Assembly (NCBI RefSeq): GCF_900107695.1
Contig: NZ_FNQP01000008.1
Span: 1-64,000, forward strand
Origin: Thiothrix caldifontis
GTDB taxonomy: Bacteria > Pseudomonadota > Gammaproteobacteria > Thiotrichales > Thiotrichaceae
DNA length: 64,000 nt
Direction: 5' to 3'
Of this stretch, positions 44,846-56,293 are shown in pieces. A program made the translations under genes and the position numbers. The notes beneath the pieces were generated by a model. That model was not told the origin of the DNA. It saw only the letters and a list, made by a program, of their open reading frames with translations, and made no database searches. Each line of letters starts with the position of its first letter. Positions within the stretch are counted from its first letter, which is position 1.

Positions 44846-45607
44846 TTACCCCTGTAACCGGTCATTATCGAGTTTGCGAATAGTGAGTATCAAAAACCCC
44901 ACAATAAACAACAGGTAATACACCAAATCACTGCTATCAAACATCCCCTTAGCAAACGACAAAAAGTGTCCAAATGCTGACAAGTACACAAATAACTCAC
45001 TGGCAGAGCCTTGAGCATTGCCAGATTGGTACAATACATCCAACAGCAATAAAAAACCGAAGGTAGTCACAGCGGCAATCACGGGCTGACGTGCCAGCGA
45101 TGACAAAAACAAACCCACTGCGGAAAACGCAGCCAACAGCAACACCAAACCCAGCACAGCAGCAGCTAATTGCCCCCAATCCAGCGACGTGGTGAATGCC
45201 AACGATACTGGCATCAAGGCCACCAAACCAACAAATAGCAATACAAACCCCAATACACTCAAGTATTTACCCAAAACAATTTGGGTATTAGATAATGGAG
45301 CAGAGGTCAGCAACGTCAATGTTTGATTCATACGCTCTTCCGCAAACAAACGCATGGTAATCAGCGGTGTCACCACCAACATAATCGAAGCAGCCGTCGA
45401 AAACAGAAACGGAATCATAGCTTCACTAATGCCAGCCACATCTTCCGCCCCCACGGCCATGGATTGAGTTTGCAAGCTGTACTCGTTCACCCCCAGCAAA
45501 AACATCCACGCCAAAATAAACTGCACTACCGCCAAAATACTCCACGCCAATGGAGACAAGAACATACGGCGAAATTCGGTATTCGCAATGACCCAAATGG
45601 CACTCAT
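44846..45607 (-). CDS. GldF-like ABC transporter permease
   Basis: A 253-residue inner-membrane protein with six predicted helices. ABC-2 family features: N-terminal IANTEFRRMFLSPLAWSI, PLITMRLFAEERMNQTLTLLTSAP and the C-terminal helix DLVYYLLFIVGFLILTIRKLDNDRLQG. Overlaps the ATPase gene start-stop by four bases, and ends six bases before the GldG-like gene. Confidence 0.88.
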   Translation of the reverse strand: MSAIWVIANTEFRRMFLSPLAWSILAVVQFILAWMFLLGVNEYSLQTQSMAVGAEDVAGISEAMIPFLFSTAASIMLVVTPLITMRLFAEERMNQTLTLLTSAPLSNTQIVLGKYLSVLGFVLLFVGLVALMPVSLAFTTSLDWGQLAAAVLGLVLLLAAFSAVGLFLSSLARQPVIAAVTTFGFLLLLDVLYQSGNAQGSASELFVYLSAFGHFLSFAKGMFDSSDLVYYLLFIVGFLILTIRKLDNDRLQG

Positions 45608-46353
45608 ACTGCCACCTCCTCGGAGGCCACAGCATCTGCACCGAAAATCAAGTCAAAAAACACCTTTTCCAACGACTCCACCCCATCAAGCGTATTGTTA
45701 AACACCGTTTTACCTTGATTAAGAATCTGTACGCGATCACATACCGCCTGTACTTCCGGCAAAATATGGGTAGAAAGAATAATCCCGTGATCTTTCCCTA
45801 ACTCACGAATAAGGCGACGAATCTCACGGATCTGAATAGGATCTAACCCCACGGTCGGCTCATCTAAAATCACCACTGCGGGGTTATGTAAAATCGCTTG
45901 CGCAATCCCCACCCGCTGACGAAATCCTTTAGAGAGATTGCCAATTAAGCGCTTGCTCACCTCTTGCAAACCACAACGTTCACTGGCATAAGCCACCATC
46001 CTACGACACTCAGCTTTAGGTATATGGCGCAATCGAGCACAATAGTGCAGGTACTCGCTCACCGTCAAATCACGGTACACCGGCGGCTGTTCTGGCAAAT
46101 AACCCATTTGCTGTTTAGCTTTAATCGGCTCATCCAATAAATCAATGGTGTTTATTTGAATTTCACCCTCGCTAGGCGAAAGGTTGCCAGTCAACATTTG
46201 CATAGTGGTCGACTTACCAGCACCGTTCGGCCCTAATAGACCTAAGACCTCGCCTTTGCGCAATACAACATCAACATTATTTACTACACAACGTTCACCG
46301 TAATAACGTGACAATCCTAACGCACTAATGAGTCTATCTTGATGATTTATCAT
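45604..46353 (-). CDS. GldA-like ABC transporter ATP-binding protein
   Basis: A protein of about 249 residues. Walker A GPNGAGKSTTMQML, Q-loop YLPEQPPVYRDLTV, signature LSKGFRQRVGIAQAI, Walker B VVILDEPTVGLDP and switch His in ILSTHILPEV. The ATG at 46353 follows AAGGGC at a good distance; an in-frame ATG at 46383 is possible. First gene of the four-gene leftward operon, divergent from rfaH with 202 bases between; no clear promoter could be named. Confidence 0.9.
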   Translation of the reverse strand: MINHQDRLISALGLSRYYGERCVVNNVDVVLRKGEVLGLLGPNGAGKSTTMQMLTGNLSPSEGEIQINTIDLLDEPIKAKQQMGYLPEQPPVYRDLTVSEYLHYCARLRHIPKAECRRMVAYASERCGLQEVSKRLIGNLSKGFRQRVGIAQAILHNPAVVILDEPTVGLDPIQIREIRRLIRELGKDHGIILSTHILPEVQAVCDRVQILNQGKTVFNNTLDGVESLEKVFFDLIFGADAVASEEVAV

Positions 46354-46555
46354 GCAACTTGCCCTTGTTGATTCAGTCTTCATTAATAATATTACTTAAT
46401 TGAAAGAAATTTTCTATGAAAATAAGGGTTGAACTTAACAGTATATCGAATAGACTGAAAACAATGTAACGCAATAATAACGCATTTCAAGCTTGGGGGC
46501 TTGGCAAGTGTGGCGTTTACAAACGGTTTAGTTGGGCTTACTAAAGGTATCAGAC

Positions 46556-47071
46556 ATGAGTGTTGAAATGGCTAGAAACTGGTTCTTACTGACCAGTAAA
46601 CCACATAAAGATGAAGTCGCAGAATTCCAACTGCGTAATCAAGGCTACGAAGTTTACCGCCCTCTTGCCAAGCGTTTACGCACACAACGCGGCAAAGTCA
46701 TTACTAAAATCGAATCCTTATTCCCACGTTATATGTTTATTCACTTGGATGACGGTGTGAATGACAATTGGGCACCCATTCGCTCCACCACGGGCATTAG
46801 CAGTTTTGTCCGTTTTGGTACAGAAGCAGCACGAGTACCCGATGCACTCGTGACAGCCCTGAAAGAGCAGGAAACCTTATTTGGCGAACGCGCCATTGAC
46901 CTTGACCGCTATCACTCTGGTGACAAAGTGATTATCGCGGAAGGTCCTTTCCGTGGCTTAGAAGCTATTTTTCAGAAATATGACGGCGAAGAACGTGTGA
47001 TTGTACTGCTGGAAATTCTCCACAAACAAACCAAATTAGCCTTAAACCCGGGGCATTTGTACGCTGCCTAA
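46556..47071 (+). CDS. rfaH: Transcription antiterminator RfaH (NusG paralogue)
   Basis: About 171 residues. The N-terminal NGN domain (NWFLLTSKPHKDEVAEFQLRNQGY, FPRYMFIHLDDG) and C-terminal KOW-type region (YHSGDKVIIAEGPFRGLEAIF) match RfaH, which binds paused RNA polymerase at ops sites and promotes long operons for surface polymers. The start at 46556 has AAAGG upstream; the frame opens at a TTG (46532). It converges with the next gene (one base between stops). Confidence 0.88.
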   Translation: MSVEMARNWFLLTSKPHKDEVAEFQLRNQGYEVYRPLAKRLRTQRGKVITKIESLFPRYMFIHLDDGVNDNWAPIRSTTGISSFVRFGTEAARVPDALVTALKEQETLFGERAIDLDRYHSGDKVIIAEGPFRGLEAIFQKYDGEERVIVLLEILHKQTKLALNPGHLYAA

Positions 47072-47072
47072 A

Positions 47073-47816
47073 CTAGTGATTGAGCAAGCGCCCACCATCG
47101 ACGGGAATTACTTGCCCGGTGATGTAAGCAGCGTCACGCACTAAAAACAGAATTGCTTTGGCAATATCTTCAGGACTGCCTTCGCGTTTGAGGGCAGTCT
47201 TTGCCAGAATTTCAGCGTGCATTGCATGATTAGCGGGCATTTCAGGCCACAAGATTGCGCCGGGAGCAATCCCGTTCACCCGCACTTCTGGCCCTAATTC
47301 TCGCGCTAATACTTGTGTCAACATCAACAAACCAGCTTTGGCAATACAATAGGCCGCATAGCCTTGGAGTGGGCGCATTCCATGAATATCGGCCATATTG
47401 ATAATGCAGCCCTGATTGGCTTGTAAATGCGGTGCGGCGGCTTGTGCCATGAAAAGCGGTGCTTTCAGATTCGTGCCGATCAGGTCATCAAATTGTTGTT
47501 CGGTCACGCTGGCCAAGGGTGTGGGGTAAAACGATGAGGCGTTGTTGACCAAAATATCCAGCCTGCCTGTTTGCGAAAGGGTTTGCACAATCAAGTTAGG
47601 GATACTGGCAATGTCGAGTAAATCACCGCGCACTAAAAAGCAGGAATTTTCACGTTGCGTATTCAGTTCAGCTTGCAGTTGTTCGGCATCTGTTGCGGAA
47701 TGGCGGTAGTGGATGACGACGGTTGCACCGGCGGCGTGGAGGGTGCGGGCAATTTCTGCGCCGATGCGCCGGGCTGCGCCAGTGAGTAGTGCTACTTTAC
47801 CTTGTAATGTCGCCAT
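47073..47816 (-). CDS. Pteridine reductase (SDR, FolM/PTR1-like)
   Basis: A protein of about 247 residues. It is a short-chain dehydrogenase with the NADP-favouring TGAARRIGAEIARTLH (an R-R in place of the usual G, as in PTR1/FolM), the NNASSFYPTPL motif and catalytic Tyr/Lys in GYAAYCIAKAGLLML. Likely reduces dihydropterins or dihydrofolate. Start at 47816 (MATLQGK) preferred over 47855. Confidence 0.85.
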   Translation of the reverse strand: MATLQGKVALLTGAARRIGAEIARTLHAAGATVVIHYRHSATDAEQLQAELNTQRENSCFLVRGDLLDIASIPNLIVQTLSQTGRLDILVNNASSFYPTPLASVTEQQFDDLIGTNLKAPLFMAQAAAPHLQANQGCIINMADIHGMRPLQGYAAYCIAKAGLLMLTQVLARELGPEVRVNGIAPGAILWPEMPANHAMHAEILAKTALKREGSPEDIAKAILFLVRDAAYITGQVIPVDGGRLLNH

Positions 47817-47863
47817 GCCATACCTTCTGTTAAGCTTTGTATTTTCTACCATCATAACCTGAC

Positions 47864-48982
47864 ATGCGCTTTACCGACACATTACCCACACCTTCCGCCG
47901 AGGCATTAGCCCACAGTGAACAACTCGCGCAACGCATCCGCGCCGCCATTGAACACCACGGTGGCAGCATTTCCTTCCACGATTTTATGCAAATGGCACT
48001 CTACGAACCAGGCTTAGGCTATTACGTCGCAGGTTTACGCAAAATCGGGCAGGCGGGCGATTTCATCACCGCACCGGAAATTTCCCCGCTCTTCTCGCAA
48101 TGCCTTGCGAATCAATGTGCGCAAGTGCTAACCGAACTTGGCGGCGGCGACATACTGGAATTGGGTGCAGGCAGTGGCATTATGGCGGCGGATATGCTGG
48201 CACATCTTGAAAACATTGGCTGCTTGCCCGACCACTACCTGATATTGGATCTCAGCCCCGAATTACGCGACCGTCAACGCCAAACCTTGCAACAACACGT
48301 GCCACATTTGCTAGAGCGGGTGGAATGGTTAGACCGCTTACCAGCAACCCCGTTACGCGGTGTGATCGTTGGTAACGAGGTGTTGGATGCGATGCCAGTG
48401 GAACTGTTTACACTGGTCGATGGCGAAAAAGTCATCCGTCACGTCACTACACAAGATCAAGATTTTGCATTAGTCGCCGTAGAGGGCGATTACACCTCAG
48501 AATTCAACCCCGCCCTGCCCGCTTGGATGCGCAGCATGGCAGACACCCTCGCCGCTGGCGTCTTGCTGCTAATCGACTACGGTTACGAACACGCCGATTA
48601 TTACCGCCCGGAACGCACCGAAGGTACGTTGCTGTGCCATTACCAACACCGTGTACACGCCAACCCGCTGATTTACCCCGGTTTGCAAGACATCACCGCG
48701 AGTGTGGATTTCACCGCTGTTGCAAATACAGGCTTGGATGCCGGTTTAGAATTAGCGGGCTACACCACCCAAGCGATGTTCCTCGCCAACAGCGGCTTGG
48801 AAACCTTATTTATACAAGCATTGGAAGCCAACCCTGCTAACCAATATAAGCTCGCCCAACAAGTACGCACCTTAAGCCTGCCCGCCGAAATGGGCGAACG
48901 CTTCAAAGTCATGGCATTCAGTAAAGGATTTACCCCAACGCTGGATGGCTTTAGACTTGCCAGCCGTCAACACTACTTATAA
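47864..48982 (+). CDS. MidA-like SAM-dependent methyltransferase (COG1565)
   Basis: A 372-residue protein of the NDUFAF7/MidA family. Signatures: MQMALYEPGLGYYVAG, GQAGDFITAPEISPLFSQCLA, ILELGAGSGIMAADML (SAM site), IVGNEVLDAMPVELF and LLIDYGYEHADYYRPER. In mitochondria the homologue dimethylates an arginine of complex I; the bacterial role is less defined. Starts 48 bases after the divergent reductase and ends 21 bases before uppP, possibly cotranscribed. Confidence 0.9.
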   Translation: MRFTDTLPTPSAEALAHSEQLAQRIRAAIEHHGGSISFHDFMQMALYEPGLGYYVAGLRKIGQAGDFITAPEISPLFSQCLANQCAQVLTELGGGDILELGAGSGIMAADMLAHLENIGCLPDHYLILDLSPELRDRQRQTLQQHVPHLLERVEWLDRLPATPLRGVIVGNEVLDAMPVELFTLVDGEKVIRHVTTQDQDFALVAVEGDYTSEFNPALPAWMRSMADTLAAGVLLLIDYGYEHADYYRPERTEGTLLCHYQHRVHANPLIYPGLQDITASVDFTAVANTGLDAGLELAGYTTQAMFLANSGLETLFIQALEANPANQYKLAQQVRTLSLPAEMGERFKVMAFSKGFTPTLDGFRLASRQHYL

Positions 48983-49003
48983 AACCATTAGGGATACCTG
49001 TTC

Positions 49004-49771
49004 ATGGATATTTTTCATGCCCTTATTTTAGGCATTGTCGAAGGCATTACTGAGTTTCTGCCCGTTTCCTCCACCGGACACATGATTGTGGTCGCCGACT
49101 GGTTGGGCATGGATCGCGATGCCAAACACACTGCCTTTGAAATCATTATCCAATTTGCCGCTATTTTTGCGGTCATCGCCAATTACACCGAGAAATTTCA
49201 CCCGCGCCATTTCGCTTTGTGGGTGAAAGTGTTAATCGCATTTCTGCCGATTGCTGCCATCGGCTTTTTATTTAGCGATGAAATCGAAAGCCTCTTTAAC
49301 CCCCAAATCGTGGCGTGGATGTTTATTATCGGCGGGATTATTTTCCTGATCGTCGAACATTTTTACCGCGAAGACACGCATCGGGTCAGGCAGATGGAAG
49401 ACCTCAGTTATGCGCAAGCCGCATGGGTAGGCTTTGCTCAACTGTTTGCATTAGTGCCGGGTACAAGTCGTGCGGGGGCAACCATTATCGGTGGCATGTT
49501 AGCGGGCTTGGATCGCAAATCCAGCACCGAATTTTCTTTCCTGTTGGCATTGCCGGTATTGGGCGCAAGTTCCGGCTATTCTTTGTTAAAACACTACGAT
49601 GAATTCGCCACCACCAGCTTTGTGCCGCTGATTGTTGGGTTTGTCGTCGCCTTTTTGGTGGCGTACCTCACCATGAAACTGTTTATCGGGTTCTTACAAC
49701 GCTTTACCTTCCGCACGTTTGGCGTCTACCGCATTCTGTTTGGCGTATTACTGCTATGGTGGCTGGCATAA
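49004..49771 (+). CDS. uppP: Undecaprenyl-diphosphatase UppP (BacA)
   Basis: A 255-residue polytopic membrane enzyme that recycles the undecaprenyl carrier for peptidoglycan synthesis. Catalytic motifs [14 protein letters not shown] near the N-terminus and [13 protein letters not shown] in the middle are intact, with about seven membrane helices. Length typical. Confidence 0.95.
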   Translation: MDIFHALILGIVEGITEFLPVSSTGHMIVVADWLGMDRDAKHTAFEIIIQFAAIFAVIANYTEKFHPRHFALWVKVLIAFLPIAAIGFLFSDEIESLFNPQIVAWMFIIGGIIFLIVEHFYREDTHRVRQMEDLSYAQAAWVGFAQLFALVPGTSRAGATIIGGMLAGLDRKSSTEFSFLLALPVLGASSGYSLLKHYDEFATTSFVPLIVGFVVAFLVAYLTMKLFIGFLQRFTFRTFGVYRILFGVLLLWWLA

Positions 49772-49782
49772 GCCCATTCACC

Positions 49783-50838
49783 TTAAGCAGCTTGTTGCTG
49801 GGGTTTGGAAATCAACGTCACCAAGCCCCGGCGCAAACGCTTACCCAAGGGGATTTCCAGATAACGGTGGGTGAAATGCGAATACACCAGCACGGTCATT
49901 AAGGTTAAACCCAAAATCAGTGGTTTATCCCAGCCGTATTGCAAAGCGAAGTGCCGAAAAATCATGAGGACGACCAAATGATTCAGATAAACCGAATAGG
50001 AAATTTCCCCCAGATACGCCAGTTTACGCAAACTAACAGATAACCATCCCCGTTCAAACGCGAAAATTGCCACCATCAATAACGCCACATACGGCACAAA
50101 AACATCCATCCCCGCTGAATCCCCGGTGCGACTCCAAAGCATACCCACGACTGCCAATACGCAAGTAGCTTCCAACCAAACTGCATACCGCACCACCCGC
50201 CAATCATCCCGGTAAAACAAGTACACACGATACGCTAAAATACCCAATAAAAACGATGCCATCCCCCGTAACAAGCCCGCATTGAGAATACTGAAGTACA
50301 TTTCTGTCTGAGCATTCAAATTACCATGCAAGCGCACCAAGCTCACCAGACCAAACGTACTCAACAAAAACAGCCAACCACTGGACGTTTTACGGGTAAT
50401 CAGAAAAATAAACAGAATATTGACCCAAAACTCTACCGATACCGACCAACTGGGGTAATTCCATGTCAGCCCCTGTGGATTCAAGCCAATGTTATGCGTC
50501 AAGGTCAGGTTCTGGACGAAGGTAAACAAGGCACCATCAGGAAAACTCGGCATCGTCCAATACATCAACCAATGCACCAACACAAACACCAGCAACGTGT
50601 AGAGATGCAGGGGATACAAACGTGCAAGCCGATGGCTAATAAACACCGCCGCGCTAATGGGCTTGTCACTGTACAAATAACGGTGCGCGAGGATAAAACC
50701 ACTCAACACCAAAAAGAAATCCACCGCCAGATAACCCAAACCACCGTAGACATGAAAATACACCACCCACAATGCTGCCAAACCGCGCAGCGCATCGAGG
50801 GCAAGAAACCGCTGCCCACCAACCGAAATCTGTTTCAC
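49783..50838 (-). CDS. Acyltransferase 3 family membrane protein
   Basis: A 351-residue polytopic membrane protein. Family motifs LDALRGLAALWVVYFHV (catalytic His), AVDFFLVLSGFILAHRY and NYPSWSVSVEFWVNILFIF. Such enzymes O-acylate surface polysaccharides or lipids. Its start abuts the stop of the tmcA gene. Donor and acceptor unknown. Confidence 0.88.
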   Translation of the reverse strand: MKQISVGGQRFLALDALRGLAALWVVYFHVYGGLGYLAVDFFLVLSGFILAHRYLYSDKPISAAVFISHRLARLYPLHLYTLLVFVLVHWLMYWTMPSFPDGALFTFVQNLTLTHNIGLNPQGLTWNYPSWSVSVEFWVNILFIFLITRKTSSGWLFLLSTFGLVSLVRLHGNLNAQTEMYFSILNAGLLRGMASFLLGILAYRVYLFYRDDWRVVRYAVWLEATCVLAVVGMLWSRTGDSAGMDVFVPYVALLMVAIFAFERGWLSVSLRKLAYLGEISYSVYLNHLVVLMIFRHFALQYGWDKPLILGLTLMTVLVYSHFTHRYLEIPLGKRLRRGLVTLISKPQQQAA

Positions 50839-52346
50839 TATTGCTCCAATCCTTTGAATAATACTTGCGCCCTGACACTCAAAACTTTCACTTGCACCAC
50901 CGAACGGCTGCCACTGGCGGTATCTTTACGAAATCCAACCCGTGCCAACACAAATCCGGCACGCTCCCAAAAGCGCAACAATGCCGGAGTCATGGCGTAA
51001 CTAACCCCCACGTAATCTGCCCCGTTGCGGGTAGCGAATCCTAACAGATGTTGCAATAAGTACGCACCCAGACCGTGGTTTTGCCAGTCAGGATGCACCG
51101 CAATCCGCATCACCCGCTCGCAAATGAGCTCCGCTGCTTTAGGGATTTTCGCGTGAAAGGTGAGGGTTTGTGGCACGGGATGTCCGTGAGGGCGGCGCGT
51201 TCCGGCGTGAATCGCTGCGGTCAGTTCCGCATCCAACCCACCTTCGCGGGACAGCAAAGCGACTGCCAGGATCATGCCCTGCTGTTCGAGGACATGGATA
51301 GAAATGTCGGGCGCATCCAGCATCTGGCGCAGATCGGAGGGGCGGGTTTGGTAGTGGGCGGTGATCAGTAAGCCAAAGAGTTTGCGGAGTAAGGGTTCGT
51401 TAGCGACAAGTTCGTCACGGTTTAATTGGCGGTAAAAAGGATGCAGGGGCGTATTGCATACCCCCTCTTCCACGTCCGCATCCAATAACAACGCCCGATT
51501 GATAAAGTGTTCCAATGGATCGTTTTCCACCCAACGAATCGGTTGATGCAAACGCACTGCCTGCCAACCAGGAGCGTATGTATCCAGTTCTTTCTGGAAA
51601 CGCAGCGCAAACCCACGTCCGCTCCCCTCATACCCGTGCAAGGTAGTGGAAAACACACAACGCGGATAATGTTCAAGCATTTTCAACAACAGCGGCACAG
51701 GAATCGCTGCCGCCTCATCCACCAACAGCACATCGCCTTGCGGCAAGGTTTGCAGTAAATCATCGGGGGCAAAAAATGACGGCGGGAATTCCGCGTGTTT
51801 GAATACCGTTGCCACCGTCGCCCGTGACGGTGCAGTTAACAGCACCCGCTTCCCCGCTGCCTGCAATTGACCCGCCGCCATGCCCAACGCTGCCGATTTG
51901 CCACGCCCGCGATCAGCCGTCAGTACCATCGGCGTATTGGCTTGGAGAATAGTTGCAACCACCACCGCCTGTAGGTCGGACTTCAGTCCGACTGTCGGGC
52001 TAAAGCCCGACCTACCATACCAAGCCACTTTCAATAACCGTACCAAGCGCTGCAAAAACCGCCCACGCACGTCTTCCGGCTGATAAGGATAAGGAATAAA
52101 CCGCCGATAATCGGGATCAGGAAAAGCCGCCCACGCATCCAACGGCGGTATCAGCAAAAACAACGTCCCTCCACCGCGCAATGTACCGCTGACCGCAGCA
52201 AACGCATTCACATCAAAACCGCTATGCGCATCAAACACCAGCGCATCACACTCCTGCCCCAACAAAGTATGCGCTTTTTTTATCGCACTCCCCGTCAGCC
52301 AAAACACTTCGCCCTCCGCAGGCAGCAGGCATTGCACCTGCTGCAA
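50838..52346 (-). CDS. tmcA: tRNA(Met) cytidine acetyltransferase TmcA, with repeat insertions
   Basis: About 502 residues. N-terminal domain, then a RecD-like helicase domain (TADRGRGKSAALGMAAGQL; VLLVDEAAAIPVP; STTLHGYEGSGRGF) and a GNAT acetyltransferase domain (ICERVMRIAVHPDWQNHGLG). It makes N4-acetylcytidine at the tRNA(Met) wobble base using acetyl-CoA and ATP. It is shorter than E. coli TmcA (about 670) because the C-terminal tail is missing. Two palindromic repeats lie in frame: 51971-52015 (protein GRSGFSPTVGLKSDLQ) and 51446-51467 (EEGVCNTPLHP). The start is a TTG; the frame stays open upstream, so the true start is uncertain. Confidence 0.88.
   Translation of the reverse strand: MQQVQCLLPAEGEVFWLTGSAIKKAHTLLGQECDALVFDAHSGFDVNAFAAVSGTLRGGGTLFLLIPPLDAWAAFPDPDYRRFIPYPYQPEDVRGRFLQRLVRLLKVAWYGRSGFSPTVGLKSDLQAVVVATILQANTPMVLTADRGRGKSAALGMAAGQLQAAGKRVLLTAPSRATVATVFKHAEFPPSFFAPDDLLQTLPQGDVLLVDEAAAIPVPLLLKMLEHYPRCVFSTTLHGYEGSGRGFALRFQKELDTYAPGWQAVRLHQPIRWVENDPLEHFINRALLLDADVEEGVCNTPLHPFYRQLNRDELVANEPLLRKLFGLLITAHYQTRPSDLRQMLDAPDISIHVLEQQGMILAVALLSREGGLDAELTAAIHAGTRRPHGHPVPQTLTFHAKIPKAAELICERVMRIAVHPDWQNHGLGAYLLQHLLGFATRNGADYVGVSYAMTPALLRFWERAGFVLARVGFRKDTASGSRSVVQVKVLSVRAQVLFKGLEQ
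51446..51467. repeat. GGGCGTAT palindromic repeat, copy 3 (inside tmcA)
   Basis: GGGGCGTATTGCATACCCCC, the inverse orientation of GGGGGTATGCAATACGCCCC with one change. Read in frame within tmcA. Confidence 0.65.
51971..52015. repeat. GTAGGTCGGACTTCAGTCCGAC repeat, short copy (inside tmcA)
   Basis: GTAGGTCGGACTTCAGTCCGAC, a two-base spacer (TG), then TCGGGCTAAAGCCCGACCTAC. Same outer arms as the element at 27193-27252; in frame within tmcA. Confidence 0.8.
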
Positions 52347-52396
52347 GCATTGCGCCTGAGGACCTTCGATCAGCTCCAGACGACGCGGCAGGTTAT

Positions 52397-54384
<1,988 letters not shown>

Positions 54385-54446
54385 GGTGTCATAAAACGTT
54401 AAGGTAGTTAAGTCAAAGACTATACCTGAAAAGGCTGTAACACATC

Positions 54447-54689
54447 ATGTCCCGCATTATTTTTATCCTTGTTTTGCTGGTAGTCGGTTTCCTTCTGTTA
54501 AAATCTTGGCAACGTAGGCAAAGCCTGAAACAACAACACCAACAATCGTCCGGGAAAATCACAACAAACACCCGCATGGTACGCTGCGAACACTGCGGCC
54601 TGCATGTCCCGGAGCCTGAAGCGATTTCCCAAGGGGGGAAACACTTTTGCAGTATGGAACACGCGACACAACACTTGACGAAAAACTAA
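54447..54689 (+). CDS. PP0621-family small membrane protein
   Basis: An 80-residue protein with an N-terminal membrane helix (IIFILVLLVVGFLLLKSW) and a C-terminal MYND/zinc-finger-like CEHCGLHVPEPEA...HFCSMEH. Such small genes commonly precede pilS. It overlaps the pilS start. Function unknown. Confidence 0.8.
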   Translation: MSRIIFILVLLVVGFLLLKSWQRRQSLKQQHQQSSGKITTNTRMVRCEHCGLHVPEPEAISQGGKHFCSMEHATQHLTKN

Positions 54690-56275
54690 CGCCAATCTTC
54701 TTACGCGAAGACCCGTGGAATTTATTACGCCTCTACCATGTCTACCGCTTCACCCTTGCAGGCGCATTGCTGGTTGCCTTAGTCATGGCAGATGGCAATA
54801 TGAAGCTGGGGCAACATGACTATCATTTATTCACATGGTTAACCGGCGCATACTTGTTTCTGGCTGTGATCAGCAATCTCACCTCCTATTTCCAATGGCC
54901 GGATTTGTCTGTGCAAACGGTGCTATTTGTCTTGCTGGATATTGGCTTGCTGCTAGGGTTGTTGTATTCCAGTCGCGGGGTTGAAGCGGGCTTTGGTATC
55001 TTGCTCATCATCCCAGTGTTGATTCCTCACTTGGGCAACCCCGGTCACGTTTCGGTAATGCTTGCCACCATAACAGGCATGTTATTAGTTTCCATACAAA
55101 TCTGGTTGCAAAATCAGGGCGCATCCGAACCCAGCGGCGTGATGCACAGTGGCCTGATTGCCTTATTCATCCTGTTGATTAGCCTTGCCAGCAACCGCTG
55201 GATTCGCAAAACGAGCGCCGTTGCCTCACTCGCGCAACGTCGTGGTATTGACCTTGCCAATCTGTCGCAACTCAACCAGTCAATTCTCGATAAACTTGAA
55301 TCCGGCATTGTGGTGGTGGAAGGTTCCGGCGCAATCCGCCACATGAACGAATCCGCGTGGGATATGCTAGGGCAACCCGGCAACTGGCGCAGCAAACCCT
55401 TGCAGCAATTTGCCCCTGAACTTGATCACCACTTGCAACATTGGCTGCATAATCTTTGCCCTCGTATTGCCAGTTTTGATGTGCGTCACCAAAACACTAC
55501 CGAAATGCGGGCGCGGTTTTCCCAACTGGGCAACCAATCACGCCGCGCTACCATGATTAACCTTGAAGACACCACCGAACAGCGCGAAAAATTACAAAGT
55601 GCCAAACTTGCCTCTCTAGGGCAATTAACCGCCAGCATTGCGCACGAAATCCGCAACCCTTTAGGCGCAATCAGCCATGCCGCGCAACTCATGGGTGAAT
55701 CACAGAATTTGGACAAAGCCGATTTGCGCTTGCTGCAAATCATCCAGTCCAATGCGCGACGCATGAATTTAACCATTGAAAGCGTACTCAATCTTTCGCG
55801 TAAGAAAATGCCCAACCGCGAGCGCCTCGCCCTCAAACTGTGGCTGCACGAATTCCGCAAAGACTTTATTTTACAAAATAAATTGCGTGACGATCAGATA
55901 CACCTGTTCATCGAACCGGCTGACACCGTGATCGAATTTGACCCAGCACATTTACACCAAATTATTTGGAATTTGTGCAGCAATGCTTACAAATACGCTC
56001 ACGATGACCCTAAGTATTTGCAACTCGATATTCACGGCGGCAACCCGACCCATACCCGCGACATTATGCTCAATGTGATGGATAATGGACGCGGCATGAC
56101 CGAAGCGCAACGCCAACGTCTGTTTGAACCGTTTTTCACCACCAGCACCCAAGGCACGGGCTTAGGTTTATTCATGTCACGCGAACTGTGCTTGACCAAT
56201 GGCGCAACCTTGGACTATGTTGCGTTAGCGTCGGGTGGAAGTTGTTTCCGCCTTGTGTTTGCGCATCATCGTTAA
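54647..56275 (+). CDS. pilS: Sensor histidine kinase PilS
   Basis: A 542-residue protein. Six N-terminal membrane segments (about 30-190), then a PAS-like domain (about 215-310), the dimerisation/phosphoacceptor helix with His333 in TASIAHEIRNPLGAIS, and the HATPase (IIWNLCSNAYKYAHDD, NVMDNGRGMTEAQRQ, GTGLGLFMSRELC). It controls pilin expression through the adjacent PilR. The frame begins at a TTG (54647) inside the previous gene, so the exact N-terminus is uncertain. Confidence 0.92.
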   Translation: MQYGTRDTTLDEKLTPIFLREDPWNLLRLYHVYRFTLAGALLVALVMADGNMKLGQHDYHLFTWLTGAYLFLAVISNLTSYFQWPDLSVQTVLFVLLDIGLLLGLLYSSRGVEAGFGILLIIPVLIPHLGNPGHVSVMLATITGMLLVSIQIWLQNQGASEPSGVMHSGLIALFILLISLASNRWIRKTSAVASLAQRRGIDLANLSQLNQSILDKLESGIVVVEGSGAIRHMNESAWDMLGQPGNWRSKPLQQFAPELDHHLQHWLHNLCPRIASFDVRHQNTTEMRARFSQLGNQSRRATMINLEDTTEQREKLQSAKLASLGQLTASIAHEIRNPLGAISHAAQLMGESQNLDKADLRLLQIIQSNARRMNLTIESVLNLSRKKMPNRERLALKLWLHEFRKDFILQNKLRDDQIHLFIEPADTVIEFDPAHLHQIIWNLCSNAYKYAHDDPKYLQLDIHGGNPTHTRDIMLNVMDNGRGMTEAQRQRLFEPFFTTSTQGTGLGLFMSRELCLTNGATLDYVALASGGSCFRLVFAHHR

Positions 56276-56293
56276 CACCATAAGATAATTATA

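Noticed and set aside
50326-51000. 224-residue rightward open frame rich in Gln and His
   Set aside because: Antisense to the acyltransferase and tmcA genes; no domain.
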